Source of the DNA: Dehalococcoidales bacterium
GTDB taxonomy: Bacteria > Chloroflexota > Dehalococcoidia > Dehalococcoidales > RBG-16-60-22
Assembly (NCBI GenBank): GCA_030615475.1
Contig: JAUWZF010000024.1
Location: 1-9,713 of the forward strand
DNA: 9,713 nucleotides
Direction of reading: 5' to 3'
In this document: piece after piece, positions 1-7,413 of the stretch
How positions within the stretch are numbered: the first letter of the stretch is position 1
Layout: each line of letters starts with the position of its first letter
Position numbers and translations under genes: made by a program
Notes under the pieces: model-generated
Seen by the model: only the letters and a program-made list of their open reading frames with translations
Databases searched by the model: none
What the model was told of the DNA's origin: nothing

Positions 1-1
1 A

Positions 2-904
2 CCCCGGGAAGAGGTGCTGAAGGTAATGAGCGAGAACAGCATCGACCACATAGACCTTATCGACCCCGGGGGCCCCAAAGAAGTTGACAGGTTCTGGAGC
101 GAGTATGCCAGTGTCCATGACAAAGACAACAACCCGGAGTACCGGAAGAAAGTCTACGCGCGGGTAGTCAGGGGCGACAACTGGTTTAAGGACTATATAT
201 CCATCCAGTACTGGATGGCCTATTTCTTTGACGACTGGGCTAACGTTCACGAGATGGACTGGGAGATGGTCGCCGTGATACTGAAGAAAACGGATGCAAT
301 CGAGCAGCCGGTGGCCTGTATCTATAACGCTCACATCGGGGCTTTCCGAAAACCCTGGAAGGACGTGGATAAGGCTGACGATACGGAGAACAGGAATCCC
401 GCCGGGCTACACCCGGTGGCTTATATCGCCAACGGCTCTCATGCGGCGTACTTTTCCGATTATCCCCCTCATTTTAACGTGACGGAACCCTATCTCAAGG
501 GTGCCTTAAAGACGGTACTCCGTGCCGCTAACATAGCCATGGAATTCTGGGACTACGTTCCCCGCTTTGACGAGGGGGTGAAATACTTTCCGGATGTGGC
601 AGTAATCCCCGAACCGGGTGAGCGGGATGCTGAGACTGGAGAACGGCGCTGGTCCGGAAAGTGGCGCTGGTTAAATTTCAAAGGTAACTGGGGGTCGCCG
701 GTGGAGCTGTCTTTCCGCGAAAGAATCATCGCCGGTATTCCACTGGTTGGCCGGCTCGCCCGGTTCTTCTCGAAGCCGTTGCGGGAGGCCGGCCCGAAAG
801 GGCCGAATACCAGGGGGCTGTGCTGGGAAGAGCCGCTTCTCTGGGCTGACCTGCACTGCCTCGACATGCAGGATACAAGCCCCTGGCTTCATAAACAGGG
901 ATAG
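2..904 (+). CDS. VPS62-like domain protein, 5' end cut by window edge
   Basis: The reading frame is open from the left edge (codons from position 2) to a TAG at 902-904. In-frame GTG (14) and ATG (26) codons exist, but neither has a clear ribosome binding site, so the true start is probably outside the window. Numbering from the GTG, the protein shows motifs I associate with the VPS62 family (fungal Vps62, plant DUF946, scattered bacterial members): QYWMAYFFDDW at about 65-75 followed by HEMDWEM at 80-86, HPVAYIANGSHAAYF at 133-147, and WLNFKGNWGSP at 219-229 with GPKGP shortly after at 260-264. The missing N-terminal part would hold the usual opening motif of the domain. There is no membrane segment in the visible part. 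The molecular function of the family is not established; the name comes from a yeast vacuolar sorting phenotype. The gene converges on the ABC permease gene with 53 bp between them. Confidence 0.62.
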   Translation, partial: PREEVLKVMSENSIDHIDLIDPGGPKEVDRFWSEYASVHDKDNNPEYRKKVYARVVRGDNWFKDYISIQYWMAYFFDDWANVHEMDWEMVAVILKKTDAIEQPVACIYNAHIGAFRKPWKDVDKADDTENRNPAGLHPVAYIANGSHAAYFSDYPPHFNVTEPYLKGALKTVLRAANIAMEFWDYVPRFDEGVKYFPDVAVIPEPGERDAETGERRWSGKWRWLNFKGNWGSPVELSFRERIIAGIPLVGRLARFFSKPLREAGPKGPNTRGLCWEEPLLWADLHCLDMQDTSPWLHKQG

Positions 905-957
905 GGCAGAAATCGGAATAATATCCCCGGTATGACTCCAACTTTTACTGTCGTCTG

Positions 958-1695
958 CTACCGGCGGCGATGGACGACGACCAGCGTCACGATAAACCCG
1001 GCCACGCACCAGGCTCCGGTTACGATAAATGCCAGCCCCAGGTTCACGTCCAGGTCCGTTAGCGTACCCCGGGAGATGTCTGCCATGTACTGGATGGGGA
1101 GTACCGTATGAATAGCCTGCAGCCATCCGGGGAGCCGTTCCGCCGGGAACATGACCGGCGAGAACAGCATGACAGCAAAGCTCATTATCTGGGTTATTAC
1201 GTTCACCATCATCGGTTTGGGTAAGAGGAATGCAATTGAATAGCCGATAAAGGTGCCGCACATCGCCATCAGAATAACCGATGGGATTACCAGGGGGCTT
1301 ATACTCAGGCTGAAATCGAAATGGAACGAACCAAGTGCGACGGCCAGAATAATGCCCGGCAGGGTCGACCCGAACATCACCGTGGCATCGGCAGCCAGGT
1401 GAGACATACGGCCAACGGGTAACGACCAGATGTAGTCGAAAGTCCCCTCGGTGCGGGCCATCGCTATTATCTGGGGCACCATTACCAGGCCTACTATGAG
1501 CAATATCAACGTCGGTGCGCCGGTGGTAAGGTATTTGGCTATTTCCGGCGTAATCGCCGGGAAGAAAAAGCTGATGCCGTAGATGAACCCGACGGCAATC
1601 CCGAGCTGGATGGCAAGGTTAAGCGATAACCAGGACCGGTACGTTAAAAAGACCCATTTCACCATCAGGAGATAACCCCTCAACCACTTCGGCAT
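958..1695 (-). CDS. ABC-2 type transporter permease
   Basis: This 245-residue, strongly hydrophobic protein has about six membrane segments, near residues 23-45, 60-80, 107-123, 132-157, 165-185 and 218-241. It is the usual size of an ABC-2 exporter permease. The stretch FSPVMFPAERLPGW (178-191) followed by LPIQYMAD is typical of the last third of ABC-2 permeases. A short cytoplasmic loop (SLPVGRMSHLAAD, 91-103) is where such permeases contact the ATPase. The ATG start lies 2 bp after the stop of the ATPase gene, and a strong GGGGAGG ribosome binding site sits inside the end of that gene, so the pair is translated together. It probably forms a homodimer with two ATPase subunits in the cytoplasmic membrane. 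The substrate cannot be read from the sequence; drugs, lipids or peptides are all seen in this family. Family confidence is high, substrate unknown. Confidence 0.88.
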   Translation of the reverse strand: MPKWLRGYLLMVKWVFLTYRSWLSLNLAIQLGIAVGFIYGISFFFPAITPEIAKYLTTGAPTLILLIVGLVMVPQIIAMARTEGTFDYIWSLPVGRMSHLAADATVMFGSTLPGIILAVALGSFHFDFSLSISPLVIPSVILMAMCGTFIGYSIAFLLPKPMMVNVITQIMSFAVMLFSPVMFPAERLPGWLQAIHTVLPIQYMADISRGTLTDLDVNLGLAFIVTGAWCVAGFIVTLVVVHRRR

Positions 1696-1697
1696 GG

Positions 1698-2642
1698 CTA
1701 CATGACCTCCCCGGATGGTTCCGCTTCATCGGGATTTTTGACCAGACGTATGTAGATATCTTCCAGCGTGGCAGGACCGAGTGAGAATTCTTCGATAGTG
1801 CCGTCGCCTTTAAGTCCGCGCGCCCAATCGATTGCGGTGGGGATGTCCGCCGGACTGACCCTGCCGACGATGCGGCGGTTGATTATCACAGGTTGTTGCA
1901 GGTAGTCAGGCAGCGCAGGTGCCGCCTTGCCTGGCTCCAGTGTCAGTTCCAGTCGCATGGCGTCGCCCTCGTCTTCCTTGAGACTGGCGAGAGTGCCCAT
2001 GCCCCTGACCTTGCCCTCGTCGATGATGGCCAGACGGTCGACGACGCGCTCGGCTTCGAGGACATTATGCGTCACCAGTAATACCGCCGAACCCTGCCGT
2101 GCCAGTTCCTGGACTTCCTGCCAGAGGGCCCGCCGTCGCAGAGGGTCGATGTCGTTGGTCGGTTCGTCTAGAATAACGATTTCTCCCGGTGTAACTGCCG
2201 CCATGCAGAAAGCGACCAGGCGGCGCACGCCGCCGGATATAGTCAGCCCCATCGTTTTCTGCCACTCACCCATTTCCAGCTTCTCGATGAGCTCCATAGC
2301 CCGCCTGTGGACGTCCGCTTTTTTACCGCCCCGTATCCGCCCGACGAGATCGATAGCCTGGAAGGTAGTGAGGCCGGTAATAGGGGCCTGCGTTTGGGAC
2401 AGGAACGAGCAGGCCTGCCGGGCATAACCGGGATTGGCGACTACGTCAACGCCGTTGATGGTGATGCTGCCGGAATTCGGCATGGCCAGCCCGATGATCT
2501 GGTTGATCAGGGTCGTCTTGCCGGCGCCGTTCGGTCCCAGCAGCCCGAAGACCTCGCCCTTGGCTATAGAAAGGCTGACGTTATCGTTGGCCTTTACCCC
2601 ACCGCGGTATGTCTTGCAAACGTTATTTATCTCTAAAAGCAT
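1698..2642 (-). CDS. ABC transporter ATP-binding protein (ABC-2 exporter ATPase)
   Basis: This 314-residue nucleotide-binding subunit powers the adjacent permease. Walker A is GPNGAGKT (36-43), the Q-loop glutamine lies around 83-85 (LSQTQAP), the signature region is ISGGVRR (135-141), Walker B with its catalytic glutamate is IVILDE (155-160), and the switch histidine is H192 in LLVTHN. The signature is atypical (ISGGV instead of LSGGQ). The D-loop region reads TNDIDP instead of the common GLDP, which I also associate with a subset of exporter ATPases. Residues from about 225 to 314 form the C-terminal extension usual in drug/lipid exporter ATPases (DrrA-like). The ATG start matches the normal N-terminus (MLLEINNVCKTY), but no convincing ribosome binding site precedes it. 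It is the first gene of a two-gene operon, driven by the promoter at 2687-2715. Confidence 0.93.
   Translation of the reverse strand: MLLEINNVCKTYRGGVKANDNVSLSIAKGEVFGLLGPNGAGKTTLINQIIGLAMPNSGSITINGVDVVANPGYARQACSFLSQTQAPITGLTTFQAIDLVGRIRGGKKADVHRRAMELIEKLEMGEWQKTMGLTISGGVRRLVAFCMAAVTPGEIVILDEPTNDIDPLRRRALWQEVQELARQGSAVLLVTHNVLEAERVVDRLAIIDEGKVRGMGTLASLKEDEGDAMRLELTLEPGKAAPALPDYLQQPVIINRRIVGRVSPADIPTAIDWARGLKGDGTIEEFSLGPATLEDIYIRLVKNPDEAEPSGEVM
1704..1712 (-). promoter_or_regulatory. Ribosome binding site of the ABC permease
   Basis: On the minus strand this reads GGGGAGGTC, with the GGAGG core 10 nt before the permease ATG. It overlaps the last codons of the ATPase gene. It supports both the chosen start and translation of the two genes from one transcript. 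Confidence 0.7.
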
Positions 2643-2657
2643 CGGTTTGTGGGTACT

Positions 2658-2670
2658 GCACTTGAAGTGC
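2658..2670. repeat. 13-bp palindrome in the ABC operon leader (possible operator)
   Basis: GCACTTGAAGTGC is a perfect inverted repeat of two 6-bp arms around one central base. It lies between the leftward -10 box (2687-2692) and the ATPase start codon (2642), about 10 nt downstream of the expected transcription start. That position suits a repressor site. The one-base centre makes a stable RNA hairpin unlikely. No regulator gene is visible in the window, so the binder is unknown. Confidence 0.4.
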
Positions 2671-2686
2671 GCGGATATTTTATTAA

Positions 2687-2715
2687 ACTGTACCGAATCT
2701 GCGTGCGTCTGTCAA
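2687..2715 (-). promoter_or_regulatory. Sigma70-type promoter for the ABC operon
   Basis: On the minus strand a perfect -35 hexamer TTGACA (2710-2715) is followed after 17 bp by TACAGT (2687-2692), which matches four of six -10 consensus bases. The predicted start near 2680 leaves a leader of about 38 nt before the ATPase ATG. Confidence 0.55.
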
Positions 2716-2734
2716 TTAATAATCTCAGGAATTT

Positions 2735-2763
2735 TTGTAGGCGATTTTGTCTTGTGTTATACT
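2735..2763 (+). promoter_or_regulatory. Extended -10 promoter for the moxR operon
   Basis: TTGTAG (2735-2740) is followed after 17 bp by TATACT (2758-2763), preceded by the TG of an extended -10 (TGT at 2755-2757). The predicted start is near 2770, giving a leader of about 50 nt before the MoxR GTG. The -10 box overlaps the left arm of the inverted repeat at 2761-2789. Confidence 0.6.
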
Positions 2764-2789
2764 CAAATCACGGGGTGTTTGATTTGAGT
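2761..2789. repeat. 10-bp inverted repeat over the moxR promoter start site (likely operator)
   Basis: ACTCAAATCA (2761-2770) and TGATTTGAGT (2780-2789) are exact reverse complements separated by nine bases. Past one mismatch (2760/2790) two further pairs form (2758-2759 with 2791-2792), so 12 of 13 positions match. The left arm includes the last three bases of the -10 box and the repeat spans the predicted transcription start. This is the classic place for a repressor to block initiation. In the transcript it could also form a hairpin at the 5' end of the leader. The AT-rich arms and the absence of any gene ending here argue against a terminator. Confidence 0.55.
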
Positions 2790-2820
2790 TTATTACTGGA
2801 GACCCCCCGATGGAGTAGAG

Positions 2821-3789
2821 GTGAAAGTGGACAGTACGATAACTGAGGCTCAGCAGTTAGCTGAAAAGATAATACAAAACGTAGAAAAGGTCATAGTCGG
2901 CAAGAGGGAAGCGGTACAGCTGGCGGTAATCGCTTTAATCAGTCAGGGGCACCTGCTTATCGAGGATGCCCCCGGTGTCGGCAAGACTATGCTCGCCCGG
3001 AGTCTGGCAAAATCGATAAATTGCAGCTTCAAGAGGATTCAGTTCACCCCCGATATGCTCCCGGGCGATATCACGGGTGTCTCGATATATAACCAGAAGA
3101 CTAGCGACTTCGAGTTCCGCCCCGGTCCGATAGTGGCCCAGGTGGTGCTGGCGGACGAAATCAATCGGGCCACGCCCAAGGTACAGTCGGCCCTGCTGGA
3201 AGCCATGGAGGAGAGGCAGATAACCGTGGACGGTGTCACCCATAAAATGCCGTCGCCTTTCCACGTTCTGGCCACCCAGAATCCCATAGAATATGAAGGC
3301 ACCTTTCCTCTCCCGGAGGCGCAGTTGGACAGGTTTATGCTGCGGATAAACATCGGCTACCCCGCGCCGTCCGAAGAAATTGACATAGTAGAAAGGCAAC
3401 AGTATGTCCACCCTATCGAGCAAATCGACCATGTCGTGGATGCTTCCGATGTTTTGATGCTCCAGGAAACGGTGAAGAAGATTTACGTGGACGACCTGGT
3501 CAAGCAGTACATAGTCTCGCTGGTAGAGGCAACCCGCCACCATCCGTCGATATTTCTCGGGTCTTCCCCTCGCGGCTCGCTGGCCCTTTTCCGTACGGCT
3601 CAAGCCCGGGCCCTGCTGCAGGGGCGCGATTTTATCTTGCCTGATGACGTTAAGGCCCTGGTCGAACCGGCTTTAGCTCACCGTACATTACTATCTTCCA
3701 CAGGTCAGCCGCAGGGTAGAGACAGCCGGGCTCCTATTGCCGAGATACTGGAGACGGTCCCCGTGCCGGGGGCGCTCCCCGGCCGATAA
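2821..3789 (+). CDS. MoxR family AAA+ ATPase
   Basis: This 322-residue protein has the full set of MoxR motifs. Walker A is APGVGKT (50-56), Walker B is VLADEIN (109-115), sensor 1 is ATQNP (151-155), the arginine finger is R171 in QLDRFML, and sensor 2 is SSPRGS (248-253). The length is normal for the family (about 310-330). MoxR ATPases form rings and are thought to act as chaperones that help assemble or activate partner proteins, often ones with von Willebrand A-like folds, such as the DUF58 protein encoded next. The GTG start is the first possible in-frame start after the TGA at 2785-2787, and GGAG lies 5 nt upstream of it. A second GTG at 2827 is a less likely alternative. It is the first gene of the operon with the DUF58 and transglutaminase genes, under the extended -10 promoter at 2735-2763. 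Confidence 0.95.
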   Translation: MKVDSTITEAQQLAEKIIQNVEKVIVGKREAVQLAVIALISQGHLLIEDAPGVGKTMLARSLAKSINCSFKRIQFTPDMLPGDITGVSIYNQKTSDFEFRPGPIVAQVVLADEINRATPKVQSALLEAMEERQITVDGVTHKMPSPFHVLATQNPIEYEGTFPLPEAQLDRFMLRINIGYPAPSEEIDIVERQQYVHPIEQIDHVVDASDVLMLQETVKKIYVDDLVKQYIVSLVEATRHHPSIFLGSSPRGSLALFRTAQARALLQGRDFILPDDVKALVEPALAHRTLLSSTGQPQGRDSRAPIAEILETVPVPGALPGR

Positions 3790-3842
3790 AAATGGGCAGA
3801 CGCGATGGTATTATAAGGCTCACTCTCCCCGGGTAAAAAGGT

Positions 3843-5081
3843 ATGAAAATCCGACTGGCTCTCATTATATTTCCGCTTCTCACTCTGGCTGTGGCTTTAG
3901 CCGGAGGTTTTACCCTGCTCTGGCGTTTCTTTATATTCCTGGTGGTGCTGCTATTGCTGAGTTATCTGTGGTCACGCCTGAGCGTCCGCAGCATTGACGG
4001 CCGGGTCGAAGAATCGCCCCCTCGCTGCCAGGTCGGTAAGCGTTTTGAAGAGGGGTTTACGGTAGTTAATCGCAGCTGGCTCATCACTCCTTTGATTGAA
4101 GCGCAGGAAGTTACCGATTTACCCGGCTACCGGAATACGGTAACTTTTAATCTTTCTTCGCAGAGCTCTCATGCCTGGCGTACCGAGGTCTACTGTCGGC
4201 GACGGGGGCGGTACAGTCTGGGCTCTCTCACGGTAAAGGTTACCGACCCTCTCGGCTTCTTTCCCATGCAGCGGCATATCGGTGGGCACCAGGATATCAT
4301 CGTTTACCCGGCGACGCTGGAACTGCCTTTCTTCCCGGCGCTCCCCCAGCAAGAGCCTGGGGCGGGCTCGCGCCGCTGGCTGGCCAGCGAGGCTGGCCCC
4401 AATGCCTCCCGCGTCCGTGAATACACCAGCGGCGACAAACTCCGCCACATCCACTGGCCTACCACGGCTCATACCGGAAATCTTATGGTCAGGGAGTTTG
4501 ACCCCGACCGTTCCAATTACGCTTTTAGAGAAATCTGGATCGTCCTTGATATGCATCGGGCGTCTCAACTGGGAGAGGGCGATGAGACAACCGAGGAATA
4601 CGGCATCACGATAGCTGCCTCGCTGGCTAAGAAATACCTGGACAGCGGGAAACGGGTGGGACTGATAGCCGCGAGTGACCGGACTTACATTTACCTCCCC
4701 GAAACCGGAGACGAGCGCCTGCAACATATTCTGCAAAACCTGGCCTTGATGAAGGCCACCGGTGAAATGCCTATCGATACCCTGCTTACGTCCGTTACGG
4801 AACGTTTTGACGCAGGCTCCGCCGTCATTATTATCATGCCTTCCGTAAATCCGGGGATAGCTGGGCCGATGCGCCAAATCATCAACCGGGGTGCTAGAGT
4901 CACGGCGATACTGCTCGATTCCTTCAGCTTCGGCGGCGGGACCAGCCCGGCTAATACCGCCCGTAGCCTTAGTTCCAGCGGTTTAAAAGTCTATATGGTC
5001 AGGCGGGGAGTGGAGATGGCGCGAGCGCTGGATAGTCGGCTGCCCTTTTCACGAATGCAATACGTTGGAGATAAAGCGTAG
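3843..5081 (+). CDS. DUF58 domain membrane protein
   Basis: The protein is 412 residues. Two adjacent N-terminal membrane segments (about 4-21 and 26-43) anchor a soluble C-terminal part. The DUF58 hallmark is clear: VREYTSGDKLRHIHW at 191-205, then NLMVREFDPD at 213-222. After it comes IWIVLDM (231-237), a beta strand that in this family starts a von Willebrand A-like fold. The usual metal-site DxSxS is not kept here (DMHRA), so metal-dependent adhesion is doubtful. The function of DUF58 proteins is not settled; they are found with MoxR ATPases and transglutaminases and are likely clients of the ATPase. A TAA at 3834 forces the start to ATG 3843 or later, and the ribosome binding site (AAAAAGG) is unusually close to that start. 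It lies 53 bp after moxR and 2 bp before the transglutaminase gene, so the three are probably one transcript. Confidence 0.9.
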   Translation: MKIRLALIIFPLLTLAVALAGGFTLLWRFFIFLVVLLLLSYLWSRLSVRSIDGRVEESPPRCQVGKRFEEGFTVVNRSWLITPLIEAQEVTDLPGYRNTVTFNLSSQSSHAWRTEVYCRRRGRYSLGSLTVKVTDPLGFFPMQRHIGGHQDIIVYPATLELPFFPALPQQEPGAGSRRWLASEAGPNASRVREYTSGDKLRHIHWPTTAHTGNLMVREFDPDRSNYAFREIWIVLDMHRASQLGEGDETTEEYGITIAASLAKKYLDSGKRVGLIAASDRTYIYLPETGDERLQHILQNLALMKATGEMPIDTLLTSVTERFDAGSAVIIIMPSVNPGIAGPMRQIINRGARVTAILLDSFSFGGGTSPANTARSLSSSGLKVYMVRRGVEMARALDSRLPFSRMQYVGDKA

Positions 5082-5083
5082 AA

Positions 5084-7303
5084 ATGGCTGGCAGCGAGAG
5101 AAAGCAGGGGAAAACCCCGGCAATGGTGGCAATATGGGCAAGCATTATTTCCCGGTTGGGTAACTGGCAGGGGTGGGTAAACATTATTTTACTTTTCCTC
5201 GTTCTTGAGATTGCGATACTCTCCATAGAGCAAGCCCGGTGGATTACACCTCAGCCCTCATTGACGCTGGTCCTGATACTCTCGCTGGTGACAGGCTGGC
5301 TGCTTGCCAGGAGCCAACTCCCCGGCGGGGTCGCGCATATCCTGGCGCTGGTTGCCGGCGGCGCGGTAACAGCCTGGCAGGCGTATCAACTACCCGCGCC
5401 GGAAACTATATCATTCGCCGCATTTCTCGCTTTTTTGACCTGGGTAGTAGGCTATGTCTCGACGTGGTTTGTTTTGCGCAAGAAGAATGCCTGGGTGGCC
5501 GTCTGTTTGGGTGCCGTGGTTGTCCTGGTGAATTTAAGCAACCTCCCAGATAGCTATTATTTCTTCTTCGGCCTCTACTTTATCGCGGCCATATTCCTGA
5601 TTACCCAGACCCGCATGGTCAGACAGCATTACGTATCGGGGCGCGGCACAGGTTTTCTCGGGCGGGGCTTGCTCTATTTTACGGTGTCGCTGCTCTGTCT
5701 GGTCATACTGGCGGTTTCCTTTGCCTGGGTAGTACCGGAGATGCGGTTCCCTCAGCTCCAGACGATGATAGCTACCAGGATGCTCTGGAAACAAGATATA
5801 GAGAAATCGTCGTTTAATTTTTTCGCTGCCGTGCCGGCGAAGCAGCCCTTAAGCACGAGCGGCACACGCCGCGATTTGCTATTTGATAGGGACTGGCATC
5901 AGGAAGACCGGATTGATTTCGTGGTCAATTCCCAGCACCCCTCTTACTGGCGCATGCATATGTATGATACCTATACCCGTCAGGGGTGGGTGAATAGTCC
6001 GATCAGCGATTACATGCTGGAAAAGGAGGAGCCCTGGGGTGATGCCGATGCACTATCCGACAGCGATACGATAACCTACACGGTAACCACCAATATGAAG
6101 ACGGACACCCTGCTGACTGCCGGTAGCTTCGTATCTTCGGATATGCCGGTCCTGGTACATGTCAGCGCCGGGGATGTTATCTCGGTGACGGCGCCGCGTG
6201 TTCTCAGTCCCGGTGAGCACTACACCGTTACCTCCAGCATCTTTTCGCCGTCGCCCGCCGACTTATCCGGGGTAGGTGGAGGTTATCCGCCGTCAATAGC
6301 GGGGAATTACCTCCAGCTACCTTCCCGTTTTCCCAGGGACATCAGGCTGTTGAGCGAGAACATAACCAGAGATGCGAGAACTCCCTATCAAAAGATAGTG
6401 GCCATAGATGGCTACCTTTCACAAATACCTTATGAAGAAGAGATTAAACCCCCGCCAGAGGGTACTGATGGCGTGGCGCATTTCCTGTTTACCCAGAAGT
6501 CGGGCTTCTGCCTCTACTATGCCTCGGCTATGGCGGTTATGCTCCGTTGCGTTGATGTGCCGTCGAGACTTGTCGTCGGTTATCTTCCCGGCGACCCCGG
6601 GGAGGGGGCCGGAGAGTATATCCTTCGCGATAAACACTATCATACCTGGCCGCAGGCTTATTTCCAGGGCTATGGCTGGGTGGACCTGGAGGCGACGCCC
6701 GGCGGCGCGGACAGTGAGGTATCTGTCGGGACGCCGTGGGTATCGGCCGGCACCATAGAGGAATATCCGCAATGGGGCGAGTGGCAGGAATGGCAGACAT
6801 CGTGGATGTATGGCTGGCCGTACGATATTACACCGGGTGAAGCCGCCCCAAAACCCGGAACTTTAAGGGGTCCCTTTTCTTTTGCCGACGAACTGGGACG
6901 GGCCCTGATTATTATTTTCGGTGGCGCCGCTATTATCATGCTCCTGGTAACTCCGCTCCTGGTATTCCGGTCGGCCTTTTATCGCTGGCTCTGGCAGGTG
7001 GACAGGGCGAACCTGGCATCCAGGGCATATGCCAGGATGTGCAGTCTTGCGTCGATGGTCGGACTGGGCCCCAGGCCGCAGCAGACACCGCTGGAATTTG
7101 CCGCCGAGCTCGCGGTGGAGTTCCCCGAGCAGGCTAAGGCCCTTGATGCTCTCGTCGGGGCTTATGTGGAGAACCGGTTCGGCCGTAGACCCGGGAAGTT
7201 GGGACTTTTCGAGGAGGCAACAGTTTTAAAGGCACGGTGCAGCGTCTACGAAGGTCTTCTCCAGCGGCTGGGTCTGGTCAGAAGACTGTTCAGCCGGCGG
7301 TAG
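5084..7303 (+). CDS. TgpA-type transmembrane transglutaminase-like protein with C-terminal DUF4129-like tail
   Basis: This 739-residue membrane protein has the TgpA layout. There are about seven N-terminal membrane segments (near 31-48, 59-76, 82-100, 108-131, 135-152, 157-175, 197-218), a large outside domain, one more segment (606-629) and a cytoplasmic DUF4129-like tail (about 638-702). The transglutaminase core has the nucleophile C476 in KSGFCLYYASAM, H520 in HYHTWPQAY, and GWVDLEATPG at 531-540. In that last motif the acidic member of the triad would be E536 (D534 is an alternative); as I recall, Glu is common at this place in TgpA relatives. All parts needed for activity seem present. 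The cross-linking or peptidase-like substrate is unknown; cell envelope proteins or peptidoglycan have been suggested for relatives. ATG 5084 is 2 bp after the DUF58 stop, and the nearest GGAG is a rather distant 13 nt away. No terminator is visible after the stop. Confidence 0.9.
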   Translation: MAGSERKQGKTPAMVAIWASIISRLGNWQGWVNIILLFLVLEIAILSIEQARWITPQPSLTLVLILSLVTGWLLARSQLPGGVAHILALVAGGAVTAWQAYQLPAPETISFAAFLAFLTWVVGYVSTWFVLRKKNAWVAVCLGAVVVLVNLSNLPDSYYFFFGLYFIAAIFLITQTRMVRQHYVSGRGTGFLGRGLLYFTVSLLCLVILAVSFAWVVPEMRFPQLQTMIATRMLWKQDIEKSSFNFFAAVPAKQPLSTSGTRRDLLFDRDWHQEDRIDFVVNSQHPSYWRMHMYDTYTRQGWVNSPISDYMLEKEEPWGDADALSDSDTITYTVTTNMKTDTLLTAGSFVSSDMPVLVHVSAGDVISVTAPRVLSPGEHYTVTSSIFSPSPADLSGVGGGYPPSIAGNYLQLPSRFPRDIRLLSENITRDARTPYQKIVAIDGYLSQIPYEEEIKPPPEGTDGVAHFLFTQKSGFCLYYASAMAVMLRCVDVPSRLVVGYLPGDPGEGAGEYILRDKHYHTWPQAYFQGYGWVDLEATPGGADSEVSVGTPWVSAGTIEEYPQWGEWQEWQTSWMYGWPYDITPGEAAPKPGTLRGPFSFADELGRALIIIFGGAAIIMLLVTPLLVFRSAFYRWLWQVDRANLASRAYARMCSLASMVGLGPRPQQTPLEFAAELAVEFPEQAKALDALVGAYVENRFGRRPGKLGLFEEATVLKARCSVYEGLLQRLGLVRRLFSRR

Positions 7304-7317
7304 AGACGAATCCTGAG

Positions 7318-7324
7318 AAAAAAA
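7318..7324 (-). terminator. T-run after tRNA-Arg (possible terminator)
   Basis: On the minus strand seven T residues begin two bases after the tRNA discriminator base. A run directly behind a tRNA often marks the end of transcription, but no separate GC-rich hairpin precedes it, only the tRNA acceptor and T arms. The assignment is tentative. Confidence 0.3.
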
Positions 7325-7325
7325 G

Positions 7326-7398
7326 TACCCCTGGGGCGACTCGAACGCCCGCACGCGGTTTAGGAAACCGCTGCTCTATCCACCTGAGCTACAGGGGC
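7326..7398 (-). tRNA. tRNA-Arg (anticodon CCU)
   Basis: The minus strand folds into a complete 73-nt cloverleaf: acceptor GCCCCTG/CAGGGGT, D arm GCTC...GAGC, anticodon arm GCGGT/ACCGC around loop TTCCTAA, a 4-nt variable loop, and T arm GGGCG/CGCCC around TTCGAGT. The loop centre is CCT, which reads the arginine codon AGG. The 1-72 pair is G-U rather than G-C. The discriminator base is A and the 3' CCA is not encoded, so it must be added after transcription. It is on the same strand as the upstream AOR-family gene but has its own promoter, and it faces the end of the transglutaminase gene 22 bp away. Confidence 0.96.
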
Positions 7399-7413
7399 AC
7401 GCTCTCAAAGATA

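Noticed and set aside
898..927. GGGATA...TATCCC inverted repeat at the convergent gene ends as a terminator
   Set aside because: The 6-bp stem has an 18-nt loop and no T-run follows on either strand, so the evidence is too weak.
671..1261. Open frame of 196 codons on the - strand crossing two genes
   Set aside because: It overlaps both the VPS62-like gene end and the ABC permease in other frames and has no recognisable features.
2935..3603. Open frame of 222 codons on the - strand
   Set aside because: It is the complement of the MoxR core motifs and shows no domain of its own.
4119..4877. Open frame of 252 codons on the - strand
   Set aside because: It is antisense to the DUF58 gene, whose conserved motifs fall in the same interval. 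The composition is typical of an out-of-frame reading.
7327..7398. tRNA-Arg end as an integration site (att) for a mobile element
   Set aside because: No integrase gene or second copy of the tRNA 3' end is visible in the window.
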